DNA from: Chroococcidiopsis sp. CCMEE 29
Lineage (GTDB): Bacteria; Cyanobacteriota; Cyanobacteriia; Cyanobacteriales; Chroococcidiopsidaceae
Assembly: GCF_023558375.1 (NCBI RefSeq)
Contig: NZ_CP083761.1
Span: forward strand, 248,001-312,000
Direction: 5' to 3'
Length of the DNA stretch: 64,000 nt
A model generated the notes under the pieces. The model ran no database searches, was not told where the DNA came from, and saw only the letters and a list, made by a program, of their open reading frames with translations. Below, piece by piece: positions 37,037 through 45,251 of the stretch. Numbering within the stretch: position 1 is the first letter of the stretch; each line of letters starts with the position of its first letter. The translations under genes were made by a program, and so were the position numbers.

Positions 37037-38650
37037 ATGGTTAATAAGCGGGCATGGACAATTGGGGGGTTAAGTGCGATAGGGCTAGCTAGTCCTGGAC
37101 TAGCACTTGAGATCGTATCAGTAGGAGAGGCAGGAATTGATGCTCTACGGCTGCACAACCCTCCCTATAACTTAATTGGGCGCAAGATTGGGATTGGTCA
37201 GGTGGAAATTGGACGTCCCGGACAGTTCGGGTTGGATAAGGCTGTTTCCAAGAATCGCGCGATCGCACTAGCGGGAGTGTTTTTACGCAATCAGCCTGCC
37301 AAGGCAAATACCAATGTTGACCGCCACGCCCAGAATGTCGCCAGCCTGATGATTAGTGCTGACAAAGGCTCAGGCGGTGTTGCCCCAGGAGCGCGGCTGT
37401 ATTCAACTGCTGTGGGTTCGCTCAAAACCGGCGGTCAGCCAGAAGAATGCTTATCGGCTCAGCACGTAGCACTGCAAAACAGCGGTGATGTGCGGGCGAT
37501 TAACTTTAGCTTTGGTGAAACTCTCCAACGCGACCCGCGCCCGAACGCGCTTTTAGATGGAAACGCCTTGCTAACACAATGTATTGACTGGTCTTCCCGT
37601 GTCCACAATGTCCTTTACGTAATCGCTGGGAACCAAGGTAAAGGAGGCATTCCCATTCCCACTGACAATTTTAATGGGATGAATGTCGCTTTTACCACCC
37701 GGCGGCAAGGAATCTTTAACAAGATCGATGTTTCTAATTTGAGCGATGCAACTGGAGGTGGGGGAGGTAGACTGAATGGACGCGAGATTAATTTGGGTTC
37801 CCGTCGCGCCATCAGTTTAGTTGCTCCTGGCAGTAACATCTCTTTACTCAACCCAGACGGTAGAGCGAATAAGGTTACAGGTACGAGTTTTGCTGCGCCT
37901 CACGTTACAGCTACTGTTGCCCTGCTCCAGGAATTTGGCGATCGCCAGCTAACAAGGATCGCAGGCAAAAAGCCTGTCCCGCAACAACCTAACTGGAGTT
38001 TGGATTCTCGCCGTCAGCAAGTCATGAAAGCGGTGATGCTCAACTCGGCTGATAAAGTTCAGGATGTTGGCGATCGCTTGCGGCTAGGAATGAGCCGGAC
38101 GATTATTGATAAACAAAACCAAGACTGGCTAGCCTCTGATGCCTACCGCGATCCGAAGATTCCGCTACATGCTCAAATGGGTACAGGTCAGCTGAATGCA
38201 TTCCGGGCTTACCAGCAGTTTAGTGCCGGTCAGTGGAAACCATCTGCTAGGGTGGCAGCAATCGGTTGGGACTATCATCAAGTCAAGGCTACCTCGGTTC
38301 AGGATTATGTGTTAGCACCACGATTGCAGCAGGGAAGCTTTGTGGCAATCACAATGGTTTGGAATCGCTTAGTGGAGCTGAATGATACCAATAAGAATCA
38401 GCAATATGACGTGGGAGAGAGGTTTCGCGATCGCGGCTTGAATAACCTTGACCTCTACCTTGTCAGTGCTGAATCTAACAAAGCAGCGGCTAGTATCTGT
38501 AGCTCAATCAGTGATGTTGATAGTGTAGAACATATTTTCTGCCCCGTTCCCACTACGGGCAACTATAAAATCCGCGTTCAGTTTCGCCAGCAAGTGAATG
38601 AGGCAACTCAGCCTTATGCGATCGCCTGGTGGACAGTACCTGCTCAGTAG
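37037..38650 (+). CDS. Exported subtilase-family (S8) peptidase, atypical catalytic acid
   Basis: A 537-residue protein from ATG 37037; a TTG 10 codons earlier is less likely. It has a signal peptide (residues ~1-24, ending LALE). The subtilase fold is read from GTSFAAPH (Ser 284), the oxyanion Asn in VIAGNQG (N199) and the His in DRHAQNVASL (H97). Where S8 enzymes have the catalytic Asp (VIDTG-like), the text is IGIGQVEIGRPG, that is, Glu 57. The HGTH signature is reduced to RHAQ. A C-terminal beta-rich region with DTNKNQQYDVGERF, possibly Ca2+-binding, is P-domain-like. It may be an active protease of a divergent cyanobacterial clade or a degenerate one. Confidence 0.85.
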   Translation: MVNKRAWTIGGLSAIGLASPGLALEIVSVGEAGIDALRLHNPPYNLIGRKIGIGQVEIGRPGQFGLDKAVSKNRAIALAGVFLRNQPAKANTNVDRHAQNVASLMISADKGSGGVAPGARLYSTAVGSLKTGGQPEECLSAQHVALQNSGDVRAINFSFGETLQRDPRPNALLDGNALLTQCIDWSSRVHNVLYVIAGNQGKGGIPIPTDNFNGMNVAFTTRRQGIFNKIDVSNLSDATGGGGGRLNGREINLGSRRAISLVAPGSNISLLNPDGRANKVTGTSFAAPHVTATVALLQEFGDRQLTRIAGKKPVPQQPNWSLDSRRQQVMKAVMLNSADKVQDVGDRLRLGMSRTIIDKQNQDWLASDAYRDPKIPLHAQMGTGQLNAFRAYQQFSAGQWKPSARVAAIGWDYHQVKATSVQDYVLAPRLQQGSFVAITMVWNRLVELNDTNKNQQYDVGERFRDRGLNNLDLYLVSAESNKAAASICSSISDVDSVEHIFCPVPTTGNYKIRVQFRQQVNEATQPYAIAWWTVPAQ

Positions 38651-38826
38651 AAACCCAAAACAAAATTCTGCACTTACTTGGCAGATACTGTTGCTAAAAC
38701 CGTAACCACCCAGCAGTTTTGTTGTCCCAAATGTCATAGTAAAGAATTAATACAATTAACCAACTAATTTTTATCTACCTCTATCGACGGCAGCTCAAAG
38801 AAGTCTTTGGTAATTAAGGTAAACTA

Positions 38827-39027
38827 ATGAACCATCTGGAATTAAGTAGGATGAAGGCGAGTTTCCTGCATAGACGTTATGCAATTCGCCTTGGCAGACG
38901 TTATGTAAGTGCAGCAGCAGGTGTGATTCTATTGGGATTAGTCGGATGCTCAAAAGTCAACGGTATCGACTCATCTGTTGCCCAGTTTCTACCCAATGAG
39001 CGGCAAGAATTTCCTACTAATGGGTAG
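38827..39027 (+). CDS. Small putative lipoprotein
   Basis: A 66-residue frame with a basic N-terminal region (RRYAIRLGRR), a hydrophobic segment and a lipobox-like LLGLVGC (Cys ~41), then 25 polar residues. If real, the mature peptide is tiny and lipid-anchored. The GTAA-type context lacks a clear ribosome site. No family is recognised. The frame is alone between a repeat-poor gap and a convergent transporter gene. Confidence 0.45.
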   Translation: MNHLELSRMKASFLHRRYAIRLGRRYVSAAAGVILLGLVGCSKVNGIDSSVAQFLPNERQEFPTNG

Positions 39028-39110
39028 CTTCTGGTGCCGATGTCTGCCAGACACGGCTTGGCGTGGCGCTTTTTGGTTAAACGATCTGGGCTATCTACTG
39101 AGATATAACT

Positions 39111-40283
39111 TTACTTTGAACCCAGCTCAGCCGGTAATTCTTTTTCTGACACATTAGCAGCAGATTCTCCTTCGCCTTCGGGTAATGCTGAACCTCTAGA
39201 ACTCGCTGCCGCTTCGCTAACACCTCCATTACGCGATCGCACAGCGCTCAAAGCTGTCTTGATCACAACAGCACTAGGAACTGCCACGATTACACCGAGC
39301 AATCCACCGATCCTAGCTCCTGTCAAAACTGAAATCAGTATCCAAACCGGATTTAAACCTGTAACAGTCCCCAAAATTCGGGGAGCAACTAAGTTATCTA
39401 GGATTTGCTGGACAATTACAGCCGCGATTAACACCCGAAAGCCTAACCAGAAATATTGCAGTGCCACCAGCAGCGTAGTCAATATGATGCCCACCGTGCC
39501 ACCGAAAGGTACCAGGGCCATAATTCCAATGGTGATGCCAAATAGTAATCCAAACGGTACTTTCAGCCACAAGAAAATGGCGGTGAGGGCAGAACCCATG
39601 CAGATAGCAAAAATCAACTGTCCGATGAAGTAATTTTGAAAGCTGAGGCGTAGTGTCTGAGAAAAAGGCTGTCGGAGGTTAACAGGTAGCCATTCTATTA
39701 AACTCTGCCAGAGTTGATCGCCGTGTTGTAAGAGATAGAACGCTAAAACCATCGTTAACACAAAGTCCAGTAGGCTAGTGACGGTAATCACAGCCAAGTT
39801 CAGGACTTGTCCGGCGATCGCCTGTAACTGCCCCTTTAATCGATCGTTGATTTGTACCAACAGAGCATCAAGGTTAAGCGGTAAGCCTTGGTTTTCAGCC
39901 CACTCATTTAACAACATCAACTGATAGCGTCCAGAGTCAATCCACTCTGGCAAGCGCACCACCAATTGCTGGGCTTGAGTGATCACAAGCGGAACGAGTG
40001 TTACACCCAATGCCAACAAAATGGATAGTGCTATTAAAAATACCAGAACAGCAACTTGCTCTCTTCTAGCACCTTGTTGTTGCATCCAGCTAACTGGGTA
40101 GTTTAACAGAAACGCTAGCAGAGATGCCGCCACTAAAATCACAATCAGCGAGTGGAAGTAATCGAAAATTGAAGAAAATGCCCAAGCATTAAGCACTAAC
40201 AGGGGAGCTACCAGCGCGATCGCTAAAAATCGCGCTAAGGGTGTCATTGCTTGCCACCAATCAAGGAGTATGCGTTTCTGCAT
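39111..40283 (-). CDS. AI-2E family (PerM) membrane transporter
   Basis: A 390-residue integral membrane protein with ~7-8 hydrophobic helices and the UPF0118/AI-2E exporter layout. An N-terminal helix pair comes first. An amphipathic middle domain (~105-165) follows. Then come QNYFIGQLIFAICMG, the GIMALVPFGGTVG segment and IVQQILDNLVAPRILG. Substrates of cyanobacterial members are unknown; some act in Na+/H+ exchange or autoinducer export. The last ~40 residues (SEAAASSRGSALPEGEGESAAN in part) are low-complexity and look added by repeat-like DNA. Confidence 0.9.
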   Translation of the reverse strand: MQKRILLDWWQAMTPLARFLAIALVAPLLVLNAWAFSSIFDYFHSLIVILVAASLLAFLLNYPVSWMQQQGARREQVAVLVFLIALSILLALGVTLVPLVITQAQQLVVRLPEWIDSGRYQLMLLNEWAENQGLPLNLDALLVQINDRLKGQLQAIAGQVLNLAVITVTSLLDFVLTMVLAFYLLQHGDQLWQSLIEWLPVNLRQPFSQTLRLSFQNYFIGQLIFAICMGSALTAIFLWLKVPFGLLFGITIGIMALVPFGGTVGIILTTLLVALQYFWLGFRVLIAAVIVQQILDNLVAPRILGTVTGLNPVWILISVLTGARIGGLLGVIVAVPSAVVIKTALSAVRSRNGGVSEAAASSRGSALPEGEGESAANVSEKELPAELGSK

Positions 40284-40385
40284 TTGCCAACTGTGGAGTA
40301 GAACTAACTCAAGTTTTCCTTGCGCCTATTATCTCTAACCTATCGCTCTAACTCATCCCTCTAGTTCAGGATTCAAGCAAAAAGA

Positions 40386-40816
40386 TGAGAGGCGAGGGGT
40401 GAGGGACGAGGGGGAGAAATCCAAAATCTAAAATCAAACGCTTATCTGTTGCCTTGGCAGGTTGTTGGTTGTTGAGTTATCTTTTGTTGAATATTGGGAT
40501 GGAAACGTCCAATTCGGCTAATTAGGCTACAAATGGCTAGTCTAAAAGTGCCTAGCAGCAAGGGGTGCTCAATCCAAAATCACGCCACTTTGCAAGGGCA
40601 GGGGGAACCCCCGCACGCAAGTGGCTTCAAAATCTAAAATCCAAAATTGGTAGCATTTTCCGAATTTGGCAGCAGATGGTAGGAGAACCTGCTATAAGTG
40701 TCGTAGCTAAAACACTTGAGCACAGCCGCTATATTCAAGGCTAGCTCTGTATCATCTTTGTGGTGTTGTTCTAGAAATTAATTGCTGCCGCTTTTGTCAG
40801 TGTGAGGAGTAAGTCT
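40386..40816. other. Intergenic with several repeats
   Basis: The gap upstream of the LCP gene holds a G-rich block (40386-40415), two STRR stretches (40421-40438 and 40627-40648) and a long hairpin between them (40584-40625). No gene was seen; the LCP promoter is presumably at ~40650-40790. Confidence 0.55.
40584..40625. repeat. Nested hairpin (gccacttt-gc / gcaagtggc with ggggg-aa-ccccc core)
   Basis: The outer arms pair with one bulged T; the inner core is a perfect ggggg/ccccc. It is flanked on both sides by STRR units and is of a type dispersed in cyanobacterial genomes. Confidence 0.7.
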
Positions 40817-42226
40817 GTGTCAGGTCCAAAAATTTCAACTCAAAATTCCCTTTCTTCAAGTGCCTCCAAAGCCTTTATGAAAAAGCCTGCTCAAGTAAAG
40901 CCCGGACGTTGGCTCTGGTTTGGAGTTGGCATGATCGGCGTGGCTCTGCTGTCAGCAACGGCAGGGGCATTTTTAGCCGTTTCTTTGTCCAGTACGCCAC
41001 TGATGCAAAGCAGGCTTTCTCCAGAGGAGAAAGAAATATTTGGTGGGGAAGGCGATCGCATTTCACGTACAGGTCTACGGCTGTCAGAGCTAACCCGCCC
41101 AGTTAATATCTTAGTTTTGGGAGTCAAGGTTCTCACTTCAGACGTTAATGACCCTTCTCCAGAAACCAAAGATCTGGGATACCACGCCTTGGTAAATTCC
41201 TTCGAGGGTCTCACAGATACGATGCTCCTGCTGCGGTTTGACCCAGAAGATAAAAAGTTAACTGCTCTTTCAATTCCCAGGGATACCCGCACCCATATTG
41301 AAGGGCATGGGATCACCAAGATTAATGCTGCCAATGCTGAAGGAGGTCCAGCACTGAGTGCTCAAGCAACCAGTGAACTCTTAAACGGGGTGGCAATTGA
41401 TCGCTATATTCGCATCAATGTTCAAGGCGTGGAAAAGCTGGTTGATGCTTTAGGTGGCGTTACGATCTATGTCCCTAAAGACATGAAGTACCAGGACGAT
41501 AGCCAGCACCTGTACATCAATTTGAAGGCAGGGAAGCATCATCTAAATGGCAATCAAGCGTTGCAATTTCTTCGCTTTCGCTACGACGAGAATGGGGATA
41601 TTGGTCGAATTCAGCGGCAGCAACTTTTAATGCGGGCGCTAATGGAACAGGCGCTGAACCCAGCTACTTTGGCTCGAATGCCCCAAATTCTCTCAGTAAT
41701 TCAGTCCCACATTGACACTAACTTATCGGTAGAGGAACTAATGGCGCTGGTAGGTTTTGGGGTGCAAACGAATCGCTCCAATGTGCAAATGCTGATGGTG
41801 CCAGGTCAGTTTAGTCAATCAGGTCAATACAAAACGAGTTATTGGCTGCCAAATAGCGATCGCATTGCAACCATGATGGCTCAACACTTTAACGTCCCCT
41901 CACCAGATTTAAACACAGCAGTTGACCCAGCTTATCTGAGAGTAGCAATTAAAGACAGTACTGGTAGCGATCAGGCTGTTCGCTCACTAGTTAGATCTCT
42001 CAAAGAAGCAGGCTATCGCAACGTTTATGTCACTCAACCCTGGAGTGAACCATTAGAAGTAACTCATGTTGTTGCCCAGCAAGGTGACACTAACAGCGCC
42101 GAATTAATTCGTAGCACCCTGAATGTGGGAGAAGTCCGGGTTGAAAGCACCGGCAATCTCGACTCTGATGTCACAATTCAGCTAGGTAAGGACTGGCTGC
42201 AAAAGCAAACCCAGTTTATTCAATGA
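40817..42226 (+). CDS. LytR-CpsA-Psr (LCP) family glycopolymer transferase
   Basis: A 469-residue protein; GTG 40817 is chosen because GAGGAG lies 7-8 bp before it (GTG 40802 is the longer option). A short cytoplasmic tail and one membrane helix (~30-55) lead to the LCP domain: VNILVLGVKV, DTMLLLRFDPEDKKLTALSIPRDTR in part, ITKINAANAEGG, LVDALGGVTIYVP, and LRFRYDENGDIGRIQRQ. A C-terminal LytR_C domain (VAIKDSTGSDQAVRSLVRSL, then LLY-type strand order) follows. LCP enzymes attach polysaccharides or teichoic-type polymers to peptidoglycan; in cyanobacteria the acceptor is unproven. The stop overlaps the convergent gene by 7 bp. Confidence 0.92.
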   Translation: MSGPKISTQNSLSSSASKAFMKKPAQVKPGRWLWFGVGMIGVALLSATAGAFLAVSLSSTPLMQSRLSPEEKEIFGGEGDRISRTGLRLSELTRPVNILVLGVKVLTSDVNDPSPETKDLGYHALVNSFEGLTDTMLLLRFDPEDKKLTALSIPRDTRTHIEGHGITKINAANAEGGPALSAQATSELLNGVAIDRYIRINVQGVEKLVDALGGVTIYVPKDMKYQDDSQHLYINLKAGKHHLNGNQALQFLRFRYDENGDIGRIQRQQLLMRALMEQALNPATLARMPQILSVIQSHIDTNLSVEELMALVGFGVQTNRSNVQMLMVPGQFSQSGQYKTSYWLPNSDRIATMMAQHFNVPSPDLNTAVDPAYLRVAIKDSTGSDQAVRSLVRSLKEAGYRNVYVTQPWSEPLEVTHVVAQQGDTNSAELIRSTLNVGEVRVESTGNLDSDVTIQLGKDWLQKQTQFIQ

Positions 42227-43149
42227 GGCAGTTGCAAAATCCAATCCTGCAAAATTGGATTCACTACCTCAGGCGCTTCATCCTGGGGACAATGACCCAC
42301 GCCTTCCAGAGGTATAAACTTTTGCACTTGAGGGAAGTTAGCTAACTCTCGTCCCAATGCTACTGGTTCCCAAGGATCAGCTGTTCCCCACAAGATGATG
42401 GCGGGGCAAGGTAGAACAGCCAGGAGGTCTTCAGGTAAGGGACCTTGAGAATAAGCAGTAAAGGCAACAAACACAGCTAAAGCACCCGGATCGCGCGCCG
42501 GAGCCATCAGGATATCTACCAACTCATCTGTTACCGCTTCAGGATGAGCATAGGCTTGCATGAGAATTTTCCGCACCGTTTTGGGCTGGGCGAGTTGACT
42601 GAAGAAGAACTGGCTAATCGGCTTCACTGATAGCAGACGTTGGATCAGGGGCGCTCCAAGACGGCGATACCAGGGTAAACCACCGCGTTTGCGATCGTGC
42701 AGTAACCGCAGAGAACAGTTAAGCAAGGCAACGCTTAAAGCGATATCTGGTGCCAATACTGCTGCCTGCATTACTGCTAGACAACCAACTGAGTTACCGA
42801 CTAAGAAAGCCGGACCTCCAACAACTTCGCGGCAAAAATCAACAATTTGCTGTCCCCAAGTTTCAAATGAGTATTGAATCTGTTCGCCAGCTTTAAATGG
42901 ACCAGGAATGGGTTTGGCAGAGCTACCAAAGCCAATTAAGTCAATGGCATACACGCGACAAGTTTTCTCCAGTACCGGGATGTTTTTGCGCCAATGCCAC
43001 CAAGAAGCTCCAAAGCCATGCACGAGGACAACTGCTGGTCCCTCGTTTCCTTGAGTTTGATAGCAGATAGGGAATCCTTGCCAAATCCAAGTTTGTGTTG
43101 GGTTAAGGGCGTTAGATATGGTTGTAGAAGAGAGGGTCATAGATGCCAA
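42220..43149 (-). CDS. Alpha/beta hydrolase
   Basis: A 309-residue hydrolase with an intact triad: oxyanion LVHGFGASWWHWR (~42-54), IDLIGFGSSAKP, nucleophile Ser in LVGNSVGCLAV, acid in ILWGTADPWEP and His in GVGHCPQDEAP. This sequence type, common in cyanobacteria and plant plastids (epoxide-hydrolase/pheophytinase-like), lacks firm function. A chlorophyll-related or lipid ester substrate is a guess. It is convergent with the LCP gene and divergent from the toxin-antitoxin pair, whose operator lies in the shared 105-bp gap. Confidence 0.88.
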   Translation of the reverse strand: MASMTLSSTTISNALNPTQTWIWQGFPICYQTQGNEGPAVVLVHGFGASWWHWRKNIPVLEKTCRVYAIDLIGFGSSAKPIPGPFKAGEQIQYSFETWGQQIVDFCREVVGGPAFLVGNSVGCLAVMQAAVLAPDIALSVALLNCSLRLLHDRKRGGLPWYRRLGAPLIQRLLSVKPISQFFFSQLAQPKTVRKILMQAYAHPEAVTDELVDILMAPARDPGALAVFVAFTAYSQGPLPEDLLAVLPCPAIILWGTADPWEPVALGRELANFPQVQKFIPLEGVGHCPQDEAPEVVNPILQDWILQLPH

Positions 43150-43197
43150 AGACAGTTATCGACAGGATGCGATCGCATATATCAACTTTTTTAGGCT

Positions 43198-43224
43198 TAT
43201 AGGGTATAGTTTATACCTTATAAT
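43198..43224 (+). promoter_or_regulatory. Palindromic operator overlapping a -10 box
   Basis: Arms tatagggtata (43198-43208) and tataccttata (43212-43222) pair at 10 of 11 positions around a 3-bp spacer. The right arm runs into a perfect TATAAT at 43219-43224, 31 bp before the antitoxin start. This is the layout of a self-repressing XRE promoter. Confidence 0.7.
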
Positions 43225-43254
43225 ATAGAAAGTGATTCCGTTGGGGAGGTAGCA

Positions 43255-43641
43255 ATGAAGCTCAAGGTTAAGCCTCGACTAGCGCTACTTCGGACCGTGC
43301 ATGGAAGGATTAGCCAATCTGAATTATCTCGACAAACTGGCATCACACAAAAACAATTAAGCGCCCTAGAAGCAGGAAAAACAAAGGGAATCACCTTTGA
43401 TACGCTAGCTAAGCTTTGTATGTTCTTCTGTTGTACTCCCAACGAGCTGCTGGAACTGGAACCGGAAACAGAAGCAACTCCTCCTCCAACGTTAGAGGAA
43501 CTCGCTAATGCTGATGAAATCATCTCTCGTGGATTAAAGCGGGCTATGGAAGCACCCAAGCGTCCGGCTGATGAAATTTGGGCAGAGTTCGATGCTGTTC
43601 GGACAAGAATAGCAACTCATGCCTCGGTTCAAGCCGATTGA
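43255..43641 (+). CDS. XRE-family antitoxin
   Basis: A 128-residue protein. Residues ~5-65 form a Cro/C1 helix-turn-helix (ISQSELSRQTGITQKQLSALEAG, then TFDTLAKLCMFF and PNELLELEPE). Residues ~75-128 are an acidic/helical tail (TLEELANADEIISRGLKRAM) that probably neutralises the toxin. It starts at ATG 43255 with a GGGGAGG site. It lies 16 bp before a PIN-domain gene, and the palindrome in front overlaps its -10 box, so autorepression is likely. Confidence 0.85.
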   Translation: MKLKVKPRLALLRTVHGRISQSELSRQTGITQKQLSALEAGKTKGITFDTLAKLCMFFCCTPNELLELEPETEATPPPTLEELANADEIISRGLKRAMEAPKRPADEIWAEFDAVRTRIATHASVQAD

Positions 43642-43657
43642 GAGACTACGGTAGTAC

Positions 43658-44092
43658 GTGATTAAAGTTGTCTTAGATACGTCCGTTTTTATTGCCGCTC
43701 TTCTAAGTAAAAGCCAGACTAGCACCCCTGTCCTTGTTCTAAATAGTTGGCGCGGACAGTGTTTTACATTGGTTATGGCACCGCAGCTACTACGGGAATT
43801 GGTAGTTAAACTGATGCGAAAACAGGTTCCTCAAGCAGATATAGAAGATCTAGTTACGCTGATTGCAGAGGCTGCACTCCATATCTCGGGGACTTACGAG
43901 GCAACTCGTTTAGATGATATCGATCCAGACGACAATATTTTTCTGGCAGCTGCTTATGAAGCGAAAGCTGATTATCTAGTTAGCCTTGATCGGCAGCACT
44001 TACTGCCACTCAAACACTATCACGGTACACAGATTCTAACCCCAGCCCTATTTATTCGCGTAATCAAGGCAGCAGCTAGTGATCAAATTTGA
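43658..44092 (+). CDS. PIN-domain toxin (putative RNase)
   Basis: A 144-residue PIN domain of the 'putative toxin-antitoxin system toxin component' (COG1569) kind. The acidic catalytic residues are visible: D7 in VVLDTSVF, E46 in LLRELV, then D91/D92 in DPDDNIFLAAA and D110 in YLVSLD. It should cleave RNA. It starts with GTG 43658, 16 bp after the antitoxin stop, so both are co-translated from one message. The pair is flanked by unrelated housekeeping genes, as expected of a small mobile module. Confidence 0.87.
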   Translation: MIKVVLDTSVFIAALLSKSQTSTPVLVLNSWRGQCFTLVMAPQLLRELVVKLMRKQVPQADIEDLVTLIAEAALHISGTYEATRLDDIDPDDNIFLAAAYEAKADYLVSLDRQHLLPLKHYHGTQILTPALFIRVIKAAASDQI

Positions 44093-44279
44093 GTCAACGC
44101 GATCGCTATTCTACTTCATCTCAGGGTGATCGCTTTTTACTGGCGCTAATTTCCTACTTCTAATGCGATCGCTCCCAATCAAACTGTAACGGTGGGGCGA
44201 TCAACTAGTCGAGTGAAGTTCGCGCGATCACTTATTTCATTGTGACAATTCTTTACATCCATCCAAAGTTAATATTATT
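44093..44279. other. Intergenic, rich in gcgatcgc-like sites
   Basis: Four partial or full HIP1-like cores (gcgatcgc, gatcgc, gcgatca) within 140 bp between the toxin gene and the ArsR/Clp-N gene. No gene was seen. Confidence 0.4.
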
Positions 44280-44301
44280 TATTTCTATTATTCTAGAAAT
44301 A
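44280..44301 (+). promoter_or_regulatory. Palindromic operator abutting the start codon
   Basis: tatttcta and tagaaata flank ttattc; the last base of the right arm is the A of the ATG at 44301. A transcription regulator bound here would directly block the gene's own start, which encodes an ArsR-type helix-turn-helix. Confidence 0.6.
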
Positions 44302-45158
44302 TGATTAACGAGAATACAGCACGTTATGCAGACATATTTGCTGCCCTTAGTTCTGAGCCTCGGCTTGAGATTATGCGCATGCTGTTTGCAGCTTACCCAC
44401 AAGCGATGACAGTGGGTGATATTCAAGCGCAGCTTCAAATACCCAACTCAACGCTTTCACACCACTTGGAAAAGCTGCGGGTAGAGGGTTTGGTTAACTT
44501 CAGAAGGGATAAGCAATACCTTTGGTATTCTGCCAAAGCTGAAACCTTCGAGGATTTGCTGACCTTCCTCTACAACGGTTGCTCCATCAGCGATCGCGCT
44601 TTGCATACTGACGCAGCTGAGCCAGCCCAGAATGCATCCACGGAGTCAAAATTTATGTTTGAAGGATTCTTAAGATCAATTGAAAGCATATTCGGCAAGA
44701 TGTTTGAAAAAATAACCCTGCCCAGAGGGTTTGAAAGATTCACCCAAAAGGCGATTATTGCCATTCAGCTGGCTCAGGGAGAATCTCGCCGCTTAGGACA
44801 TGCATATGTTGGAACCGAGCAAATCTTACTGGGACTGATTGGCGAAGGCAGTGGTTTGGCATCGCAGTTTCTCACGTCTGTGGGGGTGAACTTTGAAAAT
44901 GCTCAGATTGAGGTAGAAAAAATTATCGGTCGTGGCAGGGGACATACACCTGACCCTATTCCCTTTACACCCAGGGCAAAGCAAGTTTTGGAACTAGCGC
45001 TAGAACAGTCTCGGCAGCTCGGTCATAACTACATTGGCACAGAGCATCTGTTACTAGGCATTCTTCGCGAAGCTGATGGCCTAGGAGCAAGGGTTCTGCA
45101 AAATCTTGGGGTAGACCTACCAAATTTGGAACAACGACTATACAGAGCTTTAAGTTAA
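44301..45158 (+). CDS. ArsR-type HTH fused to a double Clp-N (ClpC repeat) domain
   Basis: A 285-residue fusion. Residues ~8-92 are an ArsR/SmtB winged helix ([17 protein letters not shown], then [19 protein letters not shown] and [11 protein letters not shown]); the metal-binding ELCVCDL box is absent. After a linker (~95-140), residues ~144-212 and ~219-285 are the two Clp-N repeats of ClpC. They read [55 protein letters not shown] and [15 protein letters not shown]. No AAA+ domain follows. In ClpC these repeats bind adaptors such as ClpS or MecA and substrates. A regulator controlled by Clp adaptors or aggregated protein is an inference. Both parts are full length. Confidence 0.9.
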   Translation: MINENTARYADIFAALSSEPRLEIMRMLFAAYPQAMTVGDIQAQLQIPNSTLSHHLEKLRVEGLVNFRRDKQYLWYSAKAETFEDLLTFLYNGCSISDRALHTDAAEPAQNASTESKFMFEGFLRSIESIFGKMFEKITLPRGFERFTQKAIIAIQLAQGESRRLGHAYVGTEQILLGLIGEGSGLASQFLTSVGVNFENAQIEVEKIIGRGRGHTPDPIPFTPRAKQVLELALEQSRQLGHNYIGTEHLLLGILREADGLGARVLQNLGVDLPNLEQRLYRALS

Positions 45159-45251
45159 GGTCATCCGAGCATTTGATTAGCGAATCCAGTATGTGCAATC
45201 AAAGTCGGGAGTATGCCAGGATGATTTGTGTTGTAACTCCCTAATTTTGTC

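Noticed and set aside
38690-38766. A short FCCPKCHS zinc-knuckle-like reading on the plus strand
   Set aside because: Could be the start of an IS1-type transposase, but it stops after about ten more codons and nothing else of a transposase is readable.
40891-41334. A 147-codon leftward frame
   Set aside because: Antisense to the LCP gene; basic, Ser/Arg-rich text typical of shadow frames.
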